DNA of 64,000 nucleotides from Streptomyces anulatus. Lineage in GTDB: Bacteria; Actinomycetota; Actinomycetes; Streptomycetales; Streptomycetaceae. The notes under the pieces are model-generated. The model was not told the DNA's origin and made no database searches. It saw only the letters and a program-made list of their open reading frames with translations. Below are positions 26,774 to 36,326 of the stretch, piece by piece. The DNA lies in NCBI RefSeq assembly GCF_000721175.1, contig NZ_JOEZ01000006.1, positions 137,397 through 201,396 of the forward strand. Reading direction: 5' to 3'. Position 1 is the stretch's first letter. Each line of letters begins with the position of its first letter. The position numbers and the translations under genes were made by a program.

Positions 26774-27655
26774 ATGGCTGACATGGACAACCAGGGCCGC
26801 GAGAACCGCACGGCGCTCGACGGGGACGACGAGGACCGGGACTTCGGCCTGGAGGACGACTCCGGGGCGGTCATCGCGGCGGTCGGCCGGCAGATCAAGC
26901 TCTGGCGCGAGGCGGCGGGACTGCGGGCCGCCGAACTGGGCACGGCCATCGGGTACAGCGAGAACCTGGTCTTCAAGGTCGAGGGCGGGCGGCGCATCCC
27001 GAAGCCGGAGTTCCTGGACAGGACCGACGACGTCGTGGGCGCGGGCGGCAGGATCTCGGCGATGAAGAAGGACGTGGAGGAGGCGCGGTATCCGAAGAAG
27101 GTCCGCGACCTGACGAAGCTGGAGGCGGAAGCTGTCGAGATCGGCTCGTACGCGAATGGAGTGATCGACGGGCTGCTCCAGACCGAGGAGTACGCGCGCG
27201 CCCTGTACCGCGAGCGACGCCCCGCGTACAGCGAGGACGACGTCGAGCGCCTGGTGGCGGCCCGCATGGCCCGGCAGGTCGTGTTCGACCGGCGGCCCGC
27301 GCCGCTGCTGACCTTTGTCCAGGAAGAGTCGACCCTGCGGAGGCGGACCGGAGGCAGAATGGTCCTGCGCCACCAGCTCGAACACCTGCTTGAGCTCAGC
27401 CAGTTGCGGCATGTCGAGATCCAGGTCATGCCGATGGAGGCGGAGGAGCACGCGGGTCTCGGCGGTTCACACCGCATCCTTAAACTCAAGGACGGAAAGA
27501 CCGTCGGGCTCAACGAGGTTCAGCTCATCAGCGGGCTGATCACCGATCCGAGGCAGGTGCAGATCCTGGAGATGCGTTACAACCTGATCCGATCGCAGGC
27601 ACTCACGCCCCGTCTGTCACGGGAATTCATCGAGAAACTGCTGGGAGAGACATGA
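26774..27655 (+). CDS. XRE-family regulator with DUF5753 domain (cluster A)
   Basis: A 293-residue WhiJ-like regulator. The N-terminal helix-turn-helix spans about residues 33-70 (GRQIKLWREAAGLRAAELGT, then GYSENLVFKVEGGRRIP). The C-terminal DUF5753 domain (about 105-285) contains YANGVIDGLLQTEEYARALY and FVQEESTLRRR and ends EFIEKLLGET. Start ATG 26774 follows GGTGGAGG 10 bases upstream. The stop overlaps the DUF397 start (ATGA). These regulators act with DUF397 partners in Streptomyces development and antibiotic control. Confidence 0.9.
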   Translation: MADMDNQGRENRTALDGDDEDRDFGLEDDSGAVIAAVGRQIKLWREAAGLRAAELGTAIGYSENLVFKVEGGRRIPKPEFLDRTDDVVGAGGRISAMKKDVEEARYPKKVRDLTKLEAEAVEIGSYANGVIDGLLQTEEYARALYRERRPAYSEDDVERLVAARMARQVVFDRRPAPLLTFVQEESTLRRRTGGRMVLRHQLEHLLELSQLRHVEIQVMPMEAEEHAGLGGSHRILKLKDGKTVGLNEVQLISGLITDPRQVQILEMRYNLIRSQALTPRLSREFIEKLLGET

Positions 27656-27840
27656 GCACCGAGCTGATCTGGTTCAAGAGCAGCTACAGCACCAACGACG
27701 GCCCGTCCTGCGTCGAGGTCGCCGCCGCCCCCGCCACCATCCACGTACGCGACTCCAAGCACCTCCCCACCGACGGCCCGCACCTCGGCTTCGCCCCGGC
27801 CGCCTGGGCGGACTTCGTCACGTACGCATCGGAGGCCTGA
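27652..27840 (+). CDS. DUF397 protein (cluster A)
   Basis: A 62-residue DUF397 protein. LIWFKSSYSTNDGPSCVEVA and IHVRDSKHL followed by GFAPAAWADFV are the full family signature. DUF397 proteins are encoded directly after XRE/DUF5753 regulators, and are thought to act as their small partners. The ATG overlaps the regulator stop. It resembles the DUF397 protein at 56342. Confidence 0.92.
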   Translation: MSTELIWFKSSYSTNDGPSCVEVAAAPATIHVRDSKHLPTDGPHLGFAPAAWADFVTYASEA

Positions 27841-27842
27841 CC

Positions 27843-28244
27843 ATGCCCGTGCTGCCGCCGACCGTGCGGGTCAAGGCGTTCGACCACCTCGTCCTCAACG
27901 TCGGGGACGTCGAGCGGGCCCTCGCGTTCTACTGCGGGCCGCTGGGCCTGGAACCGGTCCGGGTCGAGGAGTGGCGGGCGGGGAAGGTGCCGTTCCCGTC
28001 GGTCCGGGTCAGCCCGACCACGATCATCGACCTTCTCGACCGTCCGCGCGGCGAGTCGAACGTGGACCACATCTGCCTCGTCGTCGACCCGCTCGACTGG
28101 CAGGAGGTCATCGACTCCGGGGTGTTCACGGTGAAGGAGGGCCCGGTCCCCCGCTTCGGGGCCCGGGGCTCGGCCACCTCGGTCTACGTACTCGACCCGG
28201 ACGGCAACACGGTCGAGCTGCGCTGGTATCCGCAGGACGCGTAG
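27843..28244 (+). CDS. glyoxalase/VOC-superfamily protein
   Basis: A 133-residue VOC-fold protein. FDHLVLNVGDVERALAFYCG begins the first repeat, DHICLVVDPLDWQEVID the second, and SVYVLDPDGNTVELR the C-terminal ligand-binding motif. Possible metal ligands (His15, Glu near 128) are visible. It starts 2 bases after the DUF397 stop, so it is probably co-transcribed with cluster A. The substrate is unknown. Confidence 0.88.
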   Translation: MPVLPPTVRVKAFDHLVLNVGDVERALAFYCGPLGLEPVRVEEWRAGKVPFPSVRVSPTTIIDLLDRPRGESNVDHICLVVDPLDWQEVIDSGVFTVKEGPVPRFGARGSATSVYVLDPDGNTVELRWYPQDA

Positions 28245-28265
28245 GGCGAATACCTTCCACGCCGG

Positions 28266-28302
28266 GCTCCCCGGGACTCCGTGGCCCGGAGTCCCGGGGA
28301 GC
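28266..28302. terminator. strong hairpin terminator
   Basis: GCTCCCCGGGACTCCG (28266-28281) pairs perfectly with CGGAGTCCCGGGGAGC (28287-28302) around a 5-base loop, just after the VOC gene. It is a 16-bp stem with no T-tract. Confidence 0.75.
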
Positions 28303-28586
28303 GGGGAGCCCGGGGCCCCGGATACGCTGCTGCGCCCCGCCCCTACCGGGGGTCATCTCGGTGTTCCCCACCCGGGTACTCGCCGCTGCCCCGTCGGCTC
28401 CGTGCGAGCAGGACAGCAAGGACGGTGGCAGGACGCATCCTCCGGAACCAGCCGGCAGGGGGACCAGCTGTAGGGAGGCCAAGGCGGTCGAGCACGCGGG
28501 CACGGGGCACAGCACCGACCCCGACCCGGCACCCACGTGACCGAGCCCACCCCCCACTCGGTTGGAACTCCCGCGACAATGAACAC
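28303..28586 (+). other. coaA upstream region
   Basis: Nearly 300 bases before coaA contain no supported gene. A tiny reading frame ATG-AAC-ACG-TGA (28579-28590) overlaps the coaA GTG start. GGTTGGAA around 28560 is the nearest ribosome-binding-like sequence. No confident promoter was found. Confidence 0.35.
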
Positions 28587-29582
28587 GTGATCACCTCACC
28601 CGCACGGAGCCCCCACCGTCGCACCGAGCACGCGCCGACCCCGTACGTCGAGCTCTCGCGCGACGAGTGGAGCGCGCTGCGGGACAAGACCCCGCTGCCG
28701 CTGACCGCCGACGAGGTGGAGCGGCTGCGGGGCCTCGGCGACGTCATCGACCTGGACGAGGTGCGGGACGTCTATCTGCCGCTCTCCCGGCTGCTCAACC
28801 TGTACGTCCAGGCCACCTCCGGGCTGCGCGGCGCGCTGAACACCTTCCTCGGGGACGCCGGGAACGGGCACGGGGCGCAGAGCGGCACCCCGTTCGTCAT
28901 AGGGGTCGCGGGCAGTGTCGCCGTCGGGAAGTCCACCAGCGCCCGTATCCTCCAGGCGCTGCTGGCCCGCTGGCCGGAGCACCCGAGCGTCGAGCTGGTG
29001 ACCACGGACGGGTTCCTGCTGCCGATGAAGGAGCTCAAGGCGCGCGGGCTGACCTCGCGCAAAGGGTTCCCGGAGTCCTACGACCGGCGCGCCCTGACCC
29101 GCTTCGTCGCCGACATCAAGGCGGGCAAGGACGAGGTGACCGCGCCCGTCTACTCGCACCTGATCTACGACATCGTCCCCGACGAGCGGCTCACCGTGCG
29201 CCGGCCCGACATCCTCATCGTCGAGGGCCTCAACGTCCTCCAGCCCGCGCTGCCCGGCAGTGACGGCCGCACCAGGGTCGGGCTCGCCGACTACTTCGAC
29301 TTCAGCGTGTACGTGGACGCGCGCGCCGAGGACATCGAAACCTGGTACCTGAACCGCTTCCGCAAGCTGCGCGCCACGGCGTTCCAGGACCCGTCCTCGT
29401 ACTTCCGCAAGTACACCCAGGTCTCCGAGGAGGAGGCGCTGGACTACGCGCGCACCATGTGGCGGACCATCAACAAGCCGAACCTGCTGGAAAACGTGGC
29501 TCCGACGCGCGGCCGTGCCACCCTGGTACTCCGCAAGGGACCGGACCACAAGGTCCAGAAGCTGTCCCTGCGCAAGCTCTGA
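28587..29582 (+). CDS. coaA: type I pantothenate kinase
   Basis: A 331-residue CoaA, the first step of CoA synthesis (pantothenate to 4'-phosphopantothenate). The P-loop is [12 protein letters not shown] (about 110-121), followed by [12 protein letters not shown] (catalytic Asp), [31 protein letters not shown] and [12 protein letters not shown]. The C-terminus [19 protein letters not shown] is conserved. GTG at 28587 follows the family N-terminus ([11 protein letters not shown], then TPYVELSR). The start codon lies inside a four-codon overlapping frame. Confidence 0.95.
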   Translation: MITSPARSPHRRTEHAPTPYVELSRDEWSALRDKTPLPLTADEVERLRGLGDVIDLDEVRDVYLPLSRLLNLYVQATSGLRGALNTFLGDAGNGHGAQSGTPFVIGVAGSVAVGKSTSARILQALLARWPEHPSVELVTTDGFLLPMKELKARGLTSRKGFPESYDRRALTRFVADIKAGKDEVTAPVYSHLIYDIVPDERLTVRRPDILIVEGLNVLQPALPGSDGRTRVGLADYFDFSVYVDARAEDIETWYLNRFRKLRATAFQDPSSYFRKYTQVSEEEALDYARTMWRTINKPNLLENVAPTRGRATLVLRKGPDHKVQKLSLRKL

Positions 29583-29629
29583 CCACAACGACCACTGCGC
29601 CCACTCCGACCCGGAAGGCCGGCTGCCGC

Positions 29630-30595
29630 GTGCTGCATCTGCGTCTGATCGTGCCGGCCGACACCACCGACGAGGTCGTCGCGCTCCTGGAGTCCTCCGT
29701 CGGCACCGCTCACCTCGTCGTCCTGCCCGGCGTCGCCCGCTCCCCGGCCGGGGACGTGGTCATGTGCGACGTGGCGCGCGAGGCCGTCGACGAGCTGATC
29801 GGTGCGCTGCGCCGCCTCGGCATCGACAGGTCCGGGTCGATCACCATGGAGAACATGGAGCTGACGCTCTCCGACCAGGCCGACCGGGCGGAGGAGGAGG
29901 CCCCGGGCGAGAGCGTCGACGCGGTGCTGTGGGAGGAGCTGATGGAGGCGACCCACGAGGAGTCGGCGTTCTCCATCACCTACGTCTCCTTCCTCGCCCT
30001 CGCCACCATGCTCGCCGCCTGCGGGGTGATGCTCGACAACGCGGTGCTGGTCGTGGGCGCGATGGCGGTCGGCCCGGAGTTCGGCCCGCTGGCCGGGATC
30101 TCCACGGCCCTGGTGCAACGCGCCCCGCGCCTGGTGGCGCGCTCGCTGTGGGCGCTGATCGGCGGCTTCGCCCTGGCGATGATCATCACCGCGGGCTTCG
30201 CCTGGCTGATGGACGCCTTCGGCCTCTTCAACAGCGGCATGATCAACGAGCCCCGGCCCAACACCGGGTTCATCTGGCACCCGGACTGGATGTCGTTCGT
30301 CGTGGCGTGCCTCGCGGGCGTCGCCGGAACGCTCTCGCTCACCTCCGCGCAGTCCGGTGTGCTGATCGGGGTGGCGATCTCGGTGACGACGGTCCCGGCC
30401 GCCGCCAACGCGGCCGTCGCGTTCAGCTACTCCCACTACCAGCAGACCGTCGGCTCCGGGCAGCAGCTGCTCGCCAACCTCGGCGGGATCATCCTCGCGG
30501 GCACGCTGACGCTGCTGCTCCAGAAGGCCCTGCCGAGGTTCCGGCGCGTACGGAAGCCCCCGGCGAGCACACCAGGGGCTTCCGTACGGGCATGA
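29630..30595 (+). CDS. DUF389 membrane protein
   Basis: A 321-residue DUF389 protein. A soluble ACT-like N-terminal part (HLRLIVPADTTDEVVALLES) is followed by about six transmembrane helices starting FSITYVSFLALATMLAACGV. The family motif LVVGAMAVGPEFGPLAGIS lies near residues 140-158. The role is unknown, though a transporter-like function is often assumed. GTG 29630 has GGAAGG 11 bases upstream. The 3' end contains a strong terminator hairpin within the coding sequence. Confidence 0.85.
   Translation: MLHLRLIVPADTTDEVVALLESSVGTAHLVVLPGVARSPAGDVVMCDVAREAVDELIGALRRLGIDRSGSITMENMELTLSDQADRAEEEAPGESVDAVLWEELMEATHEESAFSITYVSFLALATMLAACGVMLDNAVLVVGAMAVGPEFGPLAGISTALVQRAPRLVARSLWALIGGFALAMIITAGFAWLMDAFGLFNSGMINEPRPNTGFIWHPDWMSFVVACLAGVAGTLSLTSAQSGVLIGVAISVTTVPAAANAAVAFSYSHYQQTVGSGQQLLANLGGIILAGTLTLLLQKALPRFRRVRKPPASTPGASVRA
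30547..30588. terminator. bidirectional terminator inside the 3' end of the DUF389 gene
   Basis: CGTACGGAAGCCCC (30547-30560) pairs perfectly with GGGGCTTCCGTACG (30575-30588). It lies within the last 15 codons of the DUF389 gene and just downstream of convergent glmM, and could end both transcripts. Confidence 0.7.
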
Positions 30596-30623
30596 CCCGT
30601 GCGCCGGGCCGTGGAGCGGCGGC

Positions 30624-31982
30624 TCAGCCCAGCGCGGACTTCACCACATCGGCCAGCCGGCCCGCGACGGCCCGCGCCTGCTCGATGTCGGCGGCCTCGA
30701 CCATGACCCGCACCAGCGGCTCCGTACCCGACTGGCGCAGCAGCACGCGCCCGGTCTCGCCCAGCTCGCGCTCCGCCTCGACGACCGCGGTGGCCAGCTC
30801 GGACGAGGTGTTCACCCGGGTCTTGTCGACGTCGGGGACGTTGATGAGGACCTGCGGCAGACGCTGCATGACCCCGGCCAGCTCGGCGAGGCTCCGGCCG
30901 GTGGCGGCGACGCGGGCCGCCAGCATCAGGCCGGTCAGTGTGCCGTCGCCGGTCGTGGCGTGGTCCAGGACGATGACGTGTCCGGACTGCTCGCCGCCGA
31001 GCGCGAAGCCCTCGGCCTTCATCGACTCCAGGACGTACCGGTCGCCGACCGCCGTCTGGACGAGCCGGATGCCCTCGCGCTCCATGGCCAGTTTGAAGCC
31101 GAGGTTCGACATCACGGTGCCGACGACGGTGTCCTTGCGCAGCTGCCCGGCGTCCCGCATGGCGAGGGCCAGCACGGCGAGGATCTGGTCGCCGTCGACC
31201 TCCTCTCCCGCCGCGTCCACGGCGAGGCAGCGGTCGGCGTCGCCGTCGTGCGCGATGCCGAGGTCGGCCCCGTGCTCGACGACGGCGGCGCGCAGCAGCT
31301 CCAGGTGGGTGGAGCCGCAGCCGTCGTTGATGTTCAGGCCGTCCGGGTCGGCCCCGATGGTGACGACCTCGGCCCCGGCCCGCGCGAACGCCTCGGGCGA
31401 GACCCGGGCGGCGGCGCCGTGCGCCTCGTCCAGGACGACCTTGAGACCGTCGAGCCGGTTCGGGAGGACGCCGATGAGGTGGGCGACGTACCGGTCGAAG
31501 CCCTCCGTGTAGTCGGTGACCCGGCCCACGCCGGCGCCGGTCGGACGGCTCCACGGCTCACCGGTGCGGTGCTGCTCGTAGACCGCCTCGATCCGGTCCT
31601 CCAGCTCGTCGGCGAGCTTGTGGCCGCCGCGCGCGAAGAACTTGACGCCGTTGTCGGGCATCGCGTTGTGACTGGCGGAGAGCATCACGCCGATGTCCGC
31701 GCCGAGCGAGCCGGTGAGGTACGCCACGGCCGGCGTCGGCAGCACGCCGACGCGCAGCACGTCCACACCGGCGCTGGCCAGGCCCGCCACGACGGCGGCC
31801 TCCAGGAACTCTCCGGATGCCCGCGGATCACGTCCGACCACGGCGGTCGGGCGATGGCCCGCGATGGTGCCCGCCTCGGCGATGACGTGCGCCGCCGCGA
31901 CCGAGAGACCGAGCGCGAGCTCGGCCGTCAGATCGGCGTTGGCGACACCCCGTACCCCGTCCGTACCGAAGAGTCGTCCCAC
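30624..31982 (-). CDS. glmM: phosphoglucosamine mutase
   Basis: A 452-residue enzyme converting glucosamine-6-phosphate to glucosamine-1-phosphate, the step after GlmS on the way to UDP-GlcNAc. GTG 31982 gives the canonical [13 protein letters not shown] start. The phosphoserine loop [13 protein letters not shown] has Ser104, the metal loop is DGDADRC, the sugar-binding loop GGEQSGH and the phosphate-binding motif [13 protein letters not shown]-rich leader of about 100 bases precedes it, after the rpsI terminator. Confidence 0.96.
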   Translation of the reverse strand: MGRLFGTDGVRGVANADLTAELALGLSVAAAHVIAEAGTIAGHRPTAVVGRDPRASGEFLEAAVVAGLASAGVDVLRVGVLPTPAVAYLTGSLGADIGVMLSASHNAMPDNGVKFFARGGHKLADELEDRIEAVYEQHRTGEPWSRPTGAGVGRVTDYTEGFDRYVAHLIGVLPNRLDGLKVVLDEAHGAAARVSPEAFARAGAEVVTIGADPDGLNINDGCGSTHLELLRAAVVEHGADLGIAHDGDADRCLAVDAAGEEVDGDQILAVLALAMRDAGQLRKDTVVGTVMSNLGFKLAMEREGIRLVQTAVGDRYVLESMKAEGFALGGEQSGHVIVLDHATTGDGTLTGLMLAARVAATGRSLAELAGVMQRLPQVLINVPDVDKTRVNTSSELATAVVEAERELGETGRVLLRQSGTEPLVRVMVEAADIEQARAVAGRLADVVKSALG

Positions 31983-32100
31983 TGGTGTCCTCCGAAGTGC
32001 TCCGAAACCACAAACAACCACTGCACAGCAAACGAACTGAGCAACCAAACAACGAAAGCAACGAGAAAAGCGCAAAAAGGCACATCGGGCGGCGTGGCGC
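31983..32100 (-). promoter_or_regulatory. pyrimidine-rich leader of glmM
   Basis: Minus-strand sequence before glmM is strikingly T-rich (TTTTTGCGCTTTTCTCGTTG, then repeated GTTGTTTGG-like words) against a GC-rich genome. It ends in CGGAGGACACCAGTG, where GGAGG serves glmM. A regulatory leader is possible; no known riboswitch or ribozyme was recognised. Confidence 0.35.
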
Positions 32101-32192
32101 GACCGACCTGCGAGATGCGCGACGGCGTTCGCCGGGCCGCGGTCCCGTGCGGGCCGATGAACGTCTTATGCCGTTATACGCCCGCGAGGGCT

Positions 32193-32235
32193 GATAAACG
32201 AACGCCCCAGCAGCACAGAGCGTGCCGCCGGGGCG
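32193..32235 (-). terminator. rplM-rpsI operon terminator
   Basis: CGCCCC and downstream bases at 32203-32216 pair with GTGCCGCCGGGGCG at 32222-32235 (14-bp stem with two G-U pairs). On the minus strand the stem is followed by TTCGTTTATC. It lies 26 bases after the rpsI stop. Confidence 0.75.
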
Positions 32236-32260
32236 AACGTGACAGTCGAGCAGGCGATAT

Positions 32261-32788
32261 TTAGCGCTTGCTGTACTGCGGGGCCTTACGGGCCTTCTTG
32301 AGACCGGCCTTCTTGCGCTCGACCGCACGGTCGTCGCGGGAGAGGAAGCCGTTCTTCTTCAGCGTGGCGCGGTTGTTGTCCACGTCCGCCTCGTTCAGCG
32401 AGCGGGCCACACCGAGGCGCAGGGCACCGGCCTGACCGGAGACACCGCCACCCGAGATGCGGGCCACGACGTCGTAGCGACCGTCGAGCTCGAGAACCTT
32501 GAAGGGCTCGTTGACTTCCTGCTGGTGCACCTTGTTGGGGAAGTAGTCCTCAAGGGTGCGACCGTTGATCTTCCACTTGCCGGTGCCCGGGATGATCCGG
32601 ACGCGGGCGATGGCGTTCTTGCGACGGCCAAGGCCGGCCGCGGGCTGCGGGTCGCCGAAGCGGCCCGCGAGCGACTCGGAGGTGTACTCACCCTCGACGG
32701 GGACCTCGGACTCGAAGGTGGTCACCTCGGCGAAGGTCTCCTCGCCCTCGGTGCCCTCGACGGGGGTCTCAACAGTGGTCTCGGCCAC
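32261..32788 (-). CDS. rpsI: 30S ribosomal protein S9
   Basis: A 175-residue S9. The core begins [20 protein letters not shown] (about residues 52-71) and ends with the invariant tail [12 protein letters not shown], whose terminal Arg reaches the P-site tRNA. The first 48 residues are an acidic extension ([20 protein letters not shown]) seen in actinobacterial S9. It is the second gene of rplM-rpsI, 44 bases after rplM, and has its own downstream terminator. Confidence 0.97.
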   Translation of the reverse strand: MAETTVETPVEGTEGEETFAEVTTFESEVPVEGEYTSESLAGRFGDPQPAAGLGRRKNAIARVRIIPGTGKWKINGRTLEDYFPNKVHQQEVNEPFKVLELDGRYDVVARISGGGVSGQAGALRLGVARSLNEADVDNNRATLKKNGFLSRDDRAVERKKAGLKKARKAPQYSKR

Positions 32789-32832
32789 GATTCTCCTCAG
32801 ATCTTTCTGTATGTCTTAGGGGGTGGCCGGAA

Positions 32833-33276
32833 CTACTGCGCGACCTGGGTGATCTCGAACGGGACCGGCTGCTGAGCAGCGTGCGGGTGCTGGTCGCCCG
32901 CGTAGACCTTGAGCTTCGAGAGCATCTGACGGCCCAGGGTGTTCTTGGGGATCATGCCCTTGATGGCCTTCTCGACGGCCTTCTCGGGGTTCTTCGAGAG
33001 CAGCTCGTCGTAGCGCACCGAACGGAGACCGCCCGGGAAGCCGGAGTGGCGGTACGCCATCTTCTGGGTCTTCTTGTTGCCCGACAGGTGAACCTTGTCG
33101 GCGTTGATGATGATGACGAAGTCGCCCATGTCCATGTGGGGGGCGTAGATCGCCTTGTGCTTGCCTCGGAGGAGGTTCGCAGCCGTGGTGGCCAGACGGC
33201 CCAGGACGATGTCCTGAGCGTCAATGATGTGCCACTGGCGAGTGACATCGCCGGGCTTGGGGCTGTACGTACGCAC
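32833..33276 (-). CDS. rplM: 50S ribosomal protein L13
   Basis: A 147-residue L13, an early 23S rRNA-binding protein. [20 protein letters not shown] and [18 protein letters not shown] are characteristic, as is [18 protein letters not shown]. It is the first gene of the rplM-rpsI operon, transcribed from a strong promoter about 185-215 bases upstream. Confidence 0.97.
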   Translation of the reverse strand: MRTYSPKPGDVTRQWHIIDAQDIVLGRLATTAANLLRGKHKAIYAPHMDMGDFVIIINADKVHLSGNKKTQKMAYRHSGFPGGLRSVRYDELLSKNPEKAVEKAIKGMIPKNTLGRQMLSKLKVYAGDQHPHAAQQPVPFEITQVAQ

Positions 33277-33460
33277 TTCGCAGCCTTCGCTTCTTCAGTG
33301 GATGGGATCCAGACACACGGCACCCCTGAAGCGATCATGCAGCTGGGGCTCACAATGCCGGGGACGCTGCCCGTATGCGAGCCACTGGTAACTGCTCCAG
33401 GGAACCTACGTAAGGCCCTTCGCGTGAGAACGACGAAGCCAATACGTATAACAAACCTGA

Positions 33461-33490
33461 ACCCTACCGGGGAGCCCCCACGCGGGTCAA
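33461..33490 (-). promoter_or_regulatory. rplM-rpsI promoter
   Basis: On the minus strand TTGACC (33485-33490) and TAGGGT (33461-33466) are 18 bases apart, an excellent vegetative -35/-10 pair. Transcription would start near 33454, leaving a leader of about 180 bases before rplM. Confidence 0.7.
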
Positions 33491-33507
33491 AACGACCCCG
33501 CACCCCT

Positions 33508-33655
33508 CAGCCCCGCCGGCGCTTGAGTCGCCACTTTCAGCCCTTCCGCACCCTTCCAGCCCCGCGCTTGAGGCGGCCTTTCCAGCCCCCGCACCCACCC
33601 GGCCCCGCGGCGCTTGAGGCGACTCCTTACAGCCCCGCCGGCATTCGAGGCGCGG
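33508..33655. repeat. Streptomyces interspersed intergenic repeat, four copies
   Basis: A unit like CAGCCCCGCCGGCGCTTGAG plus KCG recurs at 33508-33532, 33557-33580, 33601-33626 and 33630-33655 with small changes. Similar GCCGGCGxTTGAGGxx words are scattered through intergenic regions of Streptomyces genomes. A related copy is at 37921-37952. Nothing coding is recognised in this gap (33491-33745). Confidence 0.65.
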
Positions 33656-33745
33656 GGGCCCGGGGGCAGCGCCCCCGCAACGGCGCCGCACGGCACCCCG
33701 CCCCCGCACCCGCCACCGGCTCGCCCCGCCCGCCGACCGCCAAGG

Positions 33746-35365
33746 TCACCGCGCCCGCTGGACCCTCCGCTCGTCCCACACCGGCTCCACCGTCTCCCGT
33801 ACGACCCCGTCCGACCCGAAGACCAGATACCGGTCGAAGGTCTTCGCGAACCACCGGTCGTGCGTGACGGCCATCACCGTGCCGTCGTACACCTCAAGAC
33901 CGTCCTGCAACGCCTCCGCCGACTCCAGGTCCAGGTTGTCCGTGGGCTCGTCCAGCAGCAGCGCCGTCGTGCCGGCCAGCTCCAGGAGCAGGATCTGGAA
34001 CCGCGCCTGCTGCCCGCCGGACAGCTTCTCGAACGGCTGGTCCCCCTGCCGCTCCAGCTCGTACCGCCGCAGCACCGACATCGCCCCTCCCCGGTCCTTG
34101 GCGTGCTCGGACCAGAGGATCTCCACCAGCGTCCTGCCGAGCAGTTCCGGATGCGCGTGTGTCTGGGCGAAGTGACCCGGCACGACCCGCGCCCCGAGCT
34201 TCCACTCCCCCGTGTGCGCCACCGGCTCCCCCGCCAGCAGCCGCAGGAAGTGCGACTTGCCCGACCCGTTGGAGCCGAGGACCGCGACCCGCTCCCCGTA
34301 GTAGATCTCCAGGTCGAACGGTTTCATCAGCCCGGTCAGCTCCAGGTTCTTGCAGGTCACCGCCCGCACCCCGGTCCGCCCGCCGCGCAGCCGCATCCTG
34401 ATGTCCTGTTCGCGCGGCGGCTCCGGCGGCGGGCCGGCCTCCTCGAACTTCCTGAAGCGGGTCTGCATCGCGTGGTAGCGGTTCGCCATGTCGGGGCTGT
34501 TCGCCGCCTGCTGCCGCATCCGCAGGACGAGCGCCTTCAGCCGGGCGTGCTCCTCCTGCCAGCGCCGCAGCAGCTCCTCGAACCGCGCGAAGCGCTCCTT
34601 GCGCGCGTCGTGGTACGTGGCGAAGCCGCCGCCGTGCACCCAGACGTCACTGCCCGCCGCGCTCGGCTCGACGCTGACGATCTTCTCGGCGGCCCGGGAG
34701 AGCAGCTCCCGGTCATGGGAGACGAACAGGACCGTCTTACGGGTCTCCTTGAGCTTCTCCTCCAGCCACCGCTTGCCGGGGACGTCCAGATAGTTGTCCG
34801 GCTCATCGAGCAGCAGGACCTCATCCGGCCCGCGCAGCAGCGCCTCCAGCACCAGCCGCTTCTGCTCACCGCCGCTGAGCGTGCGCACCTCGCGCCACTG
34901 CGCCTTCTCGTACGGGACGCCCAGCGCGGCCATGGTGCACATGTCCCAGACCGTCTCGGCCTCGTACCCCCGCGCCTCCGCCCAGTCGCTCAGCGCCTGC
35001 GCGTACGCCATCTGCGCGGCCTCGTCGTCGACGGTGAGGATCTTCTCCTCGGCCGCGTCGACCGCCCTCGCCGCGTCCCGGATACGCGGCTGCGACACCG
35101 ACACCAGCAGGTCCCGCACCGTCCGCTCGTCCCGCACCGAGCCCACGAACTGCGGCATCACGCCGAGCCCGCCGCTCACCGAGACCGTGCCGCCGTGCGG
35201 CTGGAGCTCACCGGCCAGCAGCCGCAGCAGCGTCGTCTTGCCGGCGCCGTTCGCCCCGACGAGCGCGACGACGGCCCCGTCGGCCACCCGGAACGAAGCA
35301 TCGCCGAGCAGCACCCGCCCGTCCGGTAGGTAGTACTCCAGGTGGCCTGCTTCGAGATGTCCCAT
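33746..35365 (-). CDS. ABC-F family ATPase
   Basis: A 539-residue soluble protein with two ABC cassettes and no membrane domain. Cassette 1 has Walker A GANGAGKTT, signature LSGGEQKR and Walker B LLLDEPDNYLD. Cassette 2 has GSNGSGKS, LSGGQQAR and LLLDEPTDNLD. A charged helical linker joins them (about 235-330, LLRRWQEEHARLKALVLRMR). ABC-F proteins act on the ribosome as translation factors, and some protect against ribosome-targeting antibiotics; this one is not assignable to a resistance type. MGHLEAGHLEYYLP at 35365 is the preferred start. Confidence 0.92.
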   Translation of the reverse strand: MGHLEAGHLEYYLPDGRVLLGDASFRVADGAVVALVGANGAGKTTLLRLLAGELQPHGGTVSVSGGLGVMPQFVGSVRDERTVRDLLVSVSQPRIRDAARAVDAAEEKILTVDDEAAQMAYAQALSDWAEARGYEAETVWDMCTMAALGVPYEKAQWREVRTLSGGEQKRLVLEALLRGPDEVLLLDEPDNYLDVPGKRWLEEKLKETRKTVLFVSHDRELLSRAAEKIVSVEPSAAGSDVWVHGGGFATYHDARKERFARFEELLRRWQEEHARLKALVLRMRQQAANSPDMANRYHAMQTRFRKFEEAGPPPEPPREQDIRMRLRGGRTGVRAVTCKNLELTGLMKPFDLEIYYGERVAVLGSNGSGKSHFLRLLAGEPVAHTGEWKLGARVVPGHFAQTHAHPELLGRTLVEILWSEHAKDRGGAMSVLRRYELERQGDQPFEKLSGGQQARFQILLLELAGTTALLLDEPTDNLDLESAEALQDGLEVYDGTVMAVTHDRWFAKTFDRYLVFGSDGVVRETVEPVWDERRVQRAR

Positions 35366-35432
35366 ACAGAGCATTGTCACGGTCCGCGAAGCCCTGGCCC
35401 AACCGGTTTACCGATAGCCCTAAACTGCGCGC

Positions 35433-36281
35433 ATGAGCTTTGGGCAAGGGGGGGCCTCCTGGGGGCCCGGGGGCGACGGGACTCCGGACTGGGCGGCGCT
35501 GGCGGAGGAATCCGCGGCGCGCGCCCGCCGTAAGAAGCTGCTGATGATCGGCGGCGGTGTGCTGGCGACCGTGGCGATCGGCGCGATCGTGACCACGGCC
35601 GTGGTCACGTCGAACGGCGGCAAGGGCAGGGCGGACGGGAACGCGAGCCGGCTGCCCGCCCCCGCCGACCTCCCCGAGGACACCTCGGCGCCCGCGCCCT
35701 CCTTCTCCTCGGTCGCGCCGCCGCCCCCGCCGGACCCCAAGGACTTCATATCCAGCGCCGAGAAGGACAAGGCGCCGATCACCGTCGACGGGTTCTTCCC
35801 CGGCAAGAAGCTCACGATGGGCGACCGCGTCCACCTCAAGGGCGCGACGAGCAGCTCCGCGAACTGCGCGACGGGCACCCAGGGCGCCCTCGGCTCGATC
35901 CTCGCGAACAACGGCTGCGAGCAGCTCATCCGGGCCACCTACCGCAAGGACGGGGTGGCCGTCACGGTCGGCATCGCGGTCTTCGACACCGAGGCCCGCG
36001 CGAAGAAGACCGTCGACGAGTCCTCGGGCGGCCTCGCCTCCCTCAGCGGCGGGGGCGTCAACACCTTCTGCCGGGGCGGCACGGTCTGCCTGCGCACCTC
36101 CAACTCCTACGGGCGCTACGCCTACTTCGCCGTCGGCGGCTTCCTGAACGGCGAGCGGGTCACCACCGCCGACAAGGACGTCTACGCGGTCAACAAGGAC
36201 CTGACGAACTTCACCTTCCGCCAGATCCACCGCCGGGGCCAGCTCCAGGCCTCCCAGGCCGTCGCGGACCCCGACAGCTGA
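35433..36281 (+). CDS. membrane-anchored extracytoplasmic protein of unknown function
   Basis: A 282-residue protein. A cytoplasmic Gly-rich N-terminus contains QGGASWGPGGDG and PDWAALAEESAARARRKK. One transmembrane helix lies near 36-57 (LLMIGGGVLATVAIGAIVTT). A Pro/Ser-rich linker (65-100) precedes an outer domain (about 115-270) with four cysteines (SANCATG, NNGCEQL, NTFCRGG, TVCLRT) that could form two disulfides. The family is common in Streptomyces but has no known function. It is divergent from the ABC-F gene. Confidence 0.8.
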   Translation: MSFGQGGASWGPGGDGTPDWAALAEESAARARRKKLLMIGGGVLATVAIGAIVTTAVVTSNGGKGRADGNASRLPAPADLPEDTSAPAPSFSSVAPPPPPDPKDFISSAEKDKAPITVDGFFPGKKLTMGDRVHLKGATSSSANCATGTQGALGSILANNGCEQLIRATYRKDGVAVTVGIAVFDTEARAKKTVDESSGGLASLSGGGVNTFCRGGTVCLRTSNSYGRYAYFAVGGFLNGERVTTADKDVYAVNKDLTNFTFRQIHRRGQLQASQAVADPDS

Positions 36282-36293
36282 CGTGGCGACCGG

Positions 36294-36319
36294 CTCCCGG
36301 GCGCACACGCGGCCGGGAG
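36294..36319. terminator. bidirectional hairpin between convergent genes
   Basis: CTCCCGG (36294-36300) pairs with CCGGGAG (36313-36319) around a 12-base loop. It lies between the stop of the anchored protein gene and the truA stop. Confidence 0.5.
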
Positions 36320-36326
36320 TTCGCGT

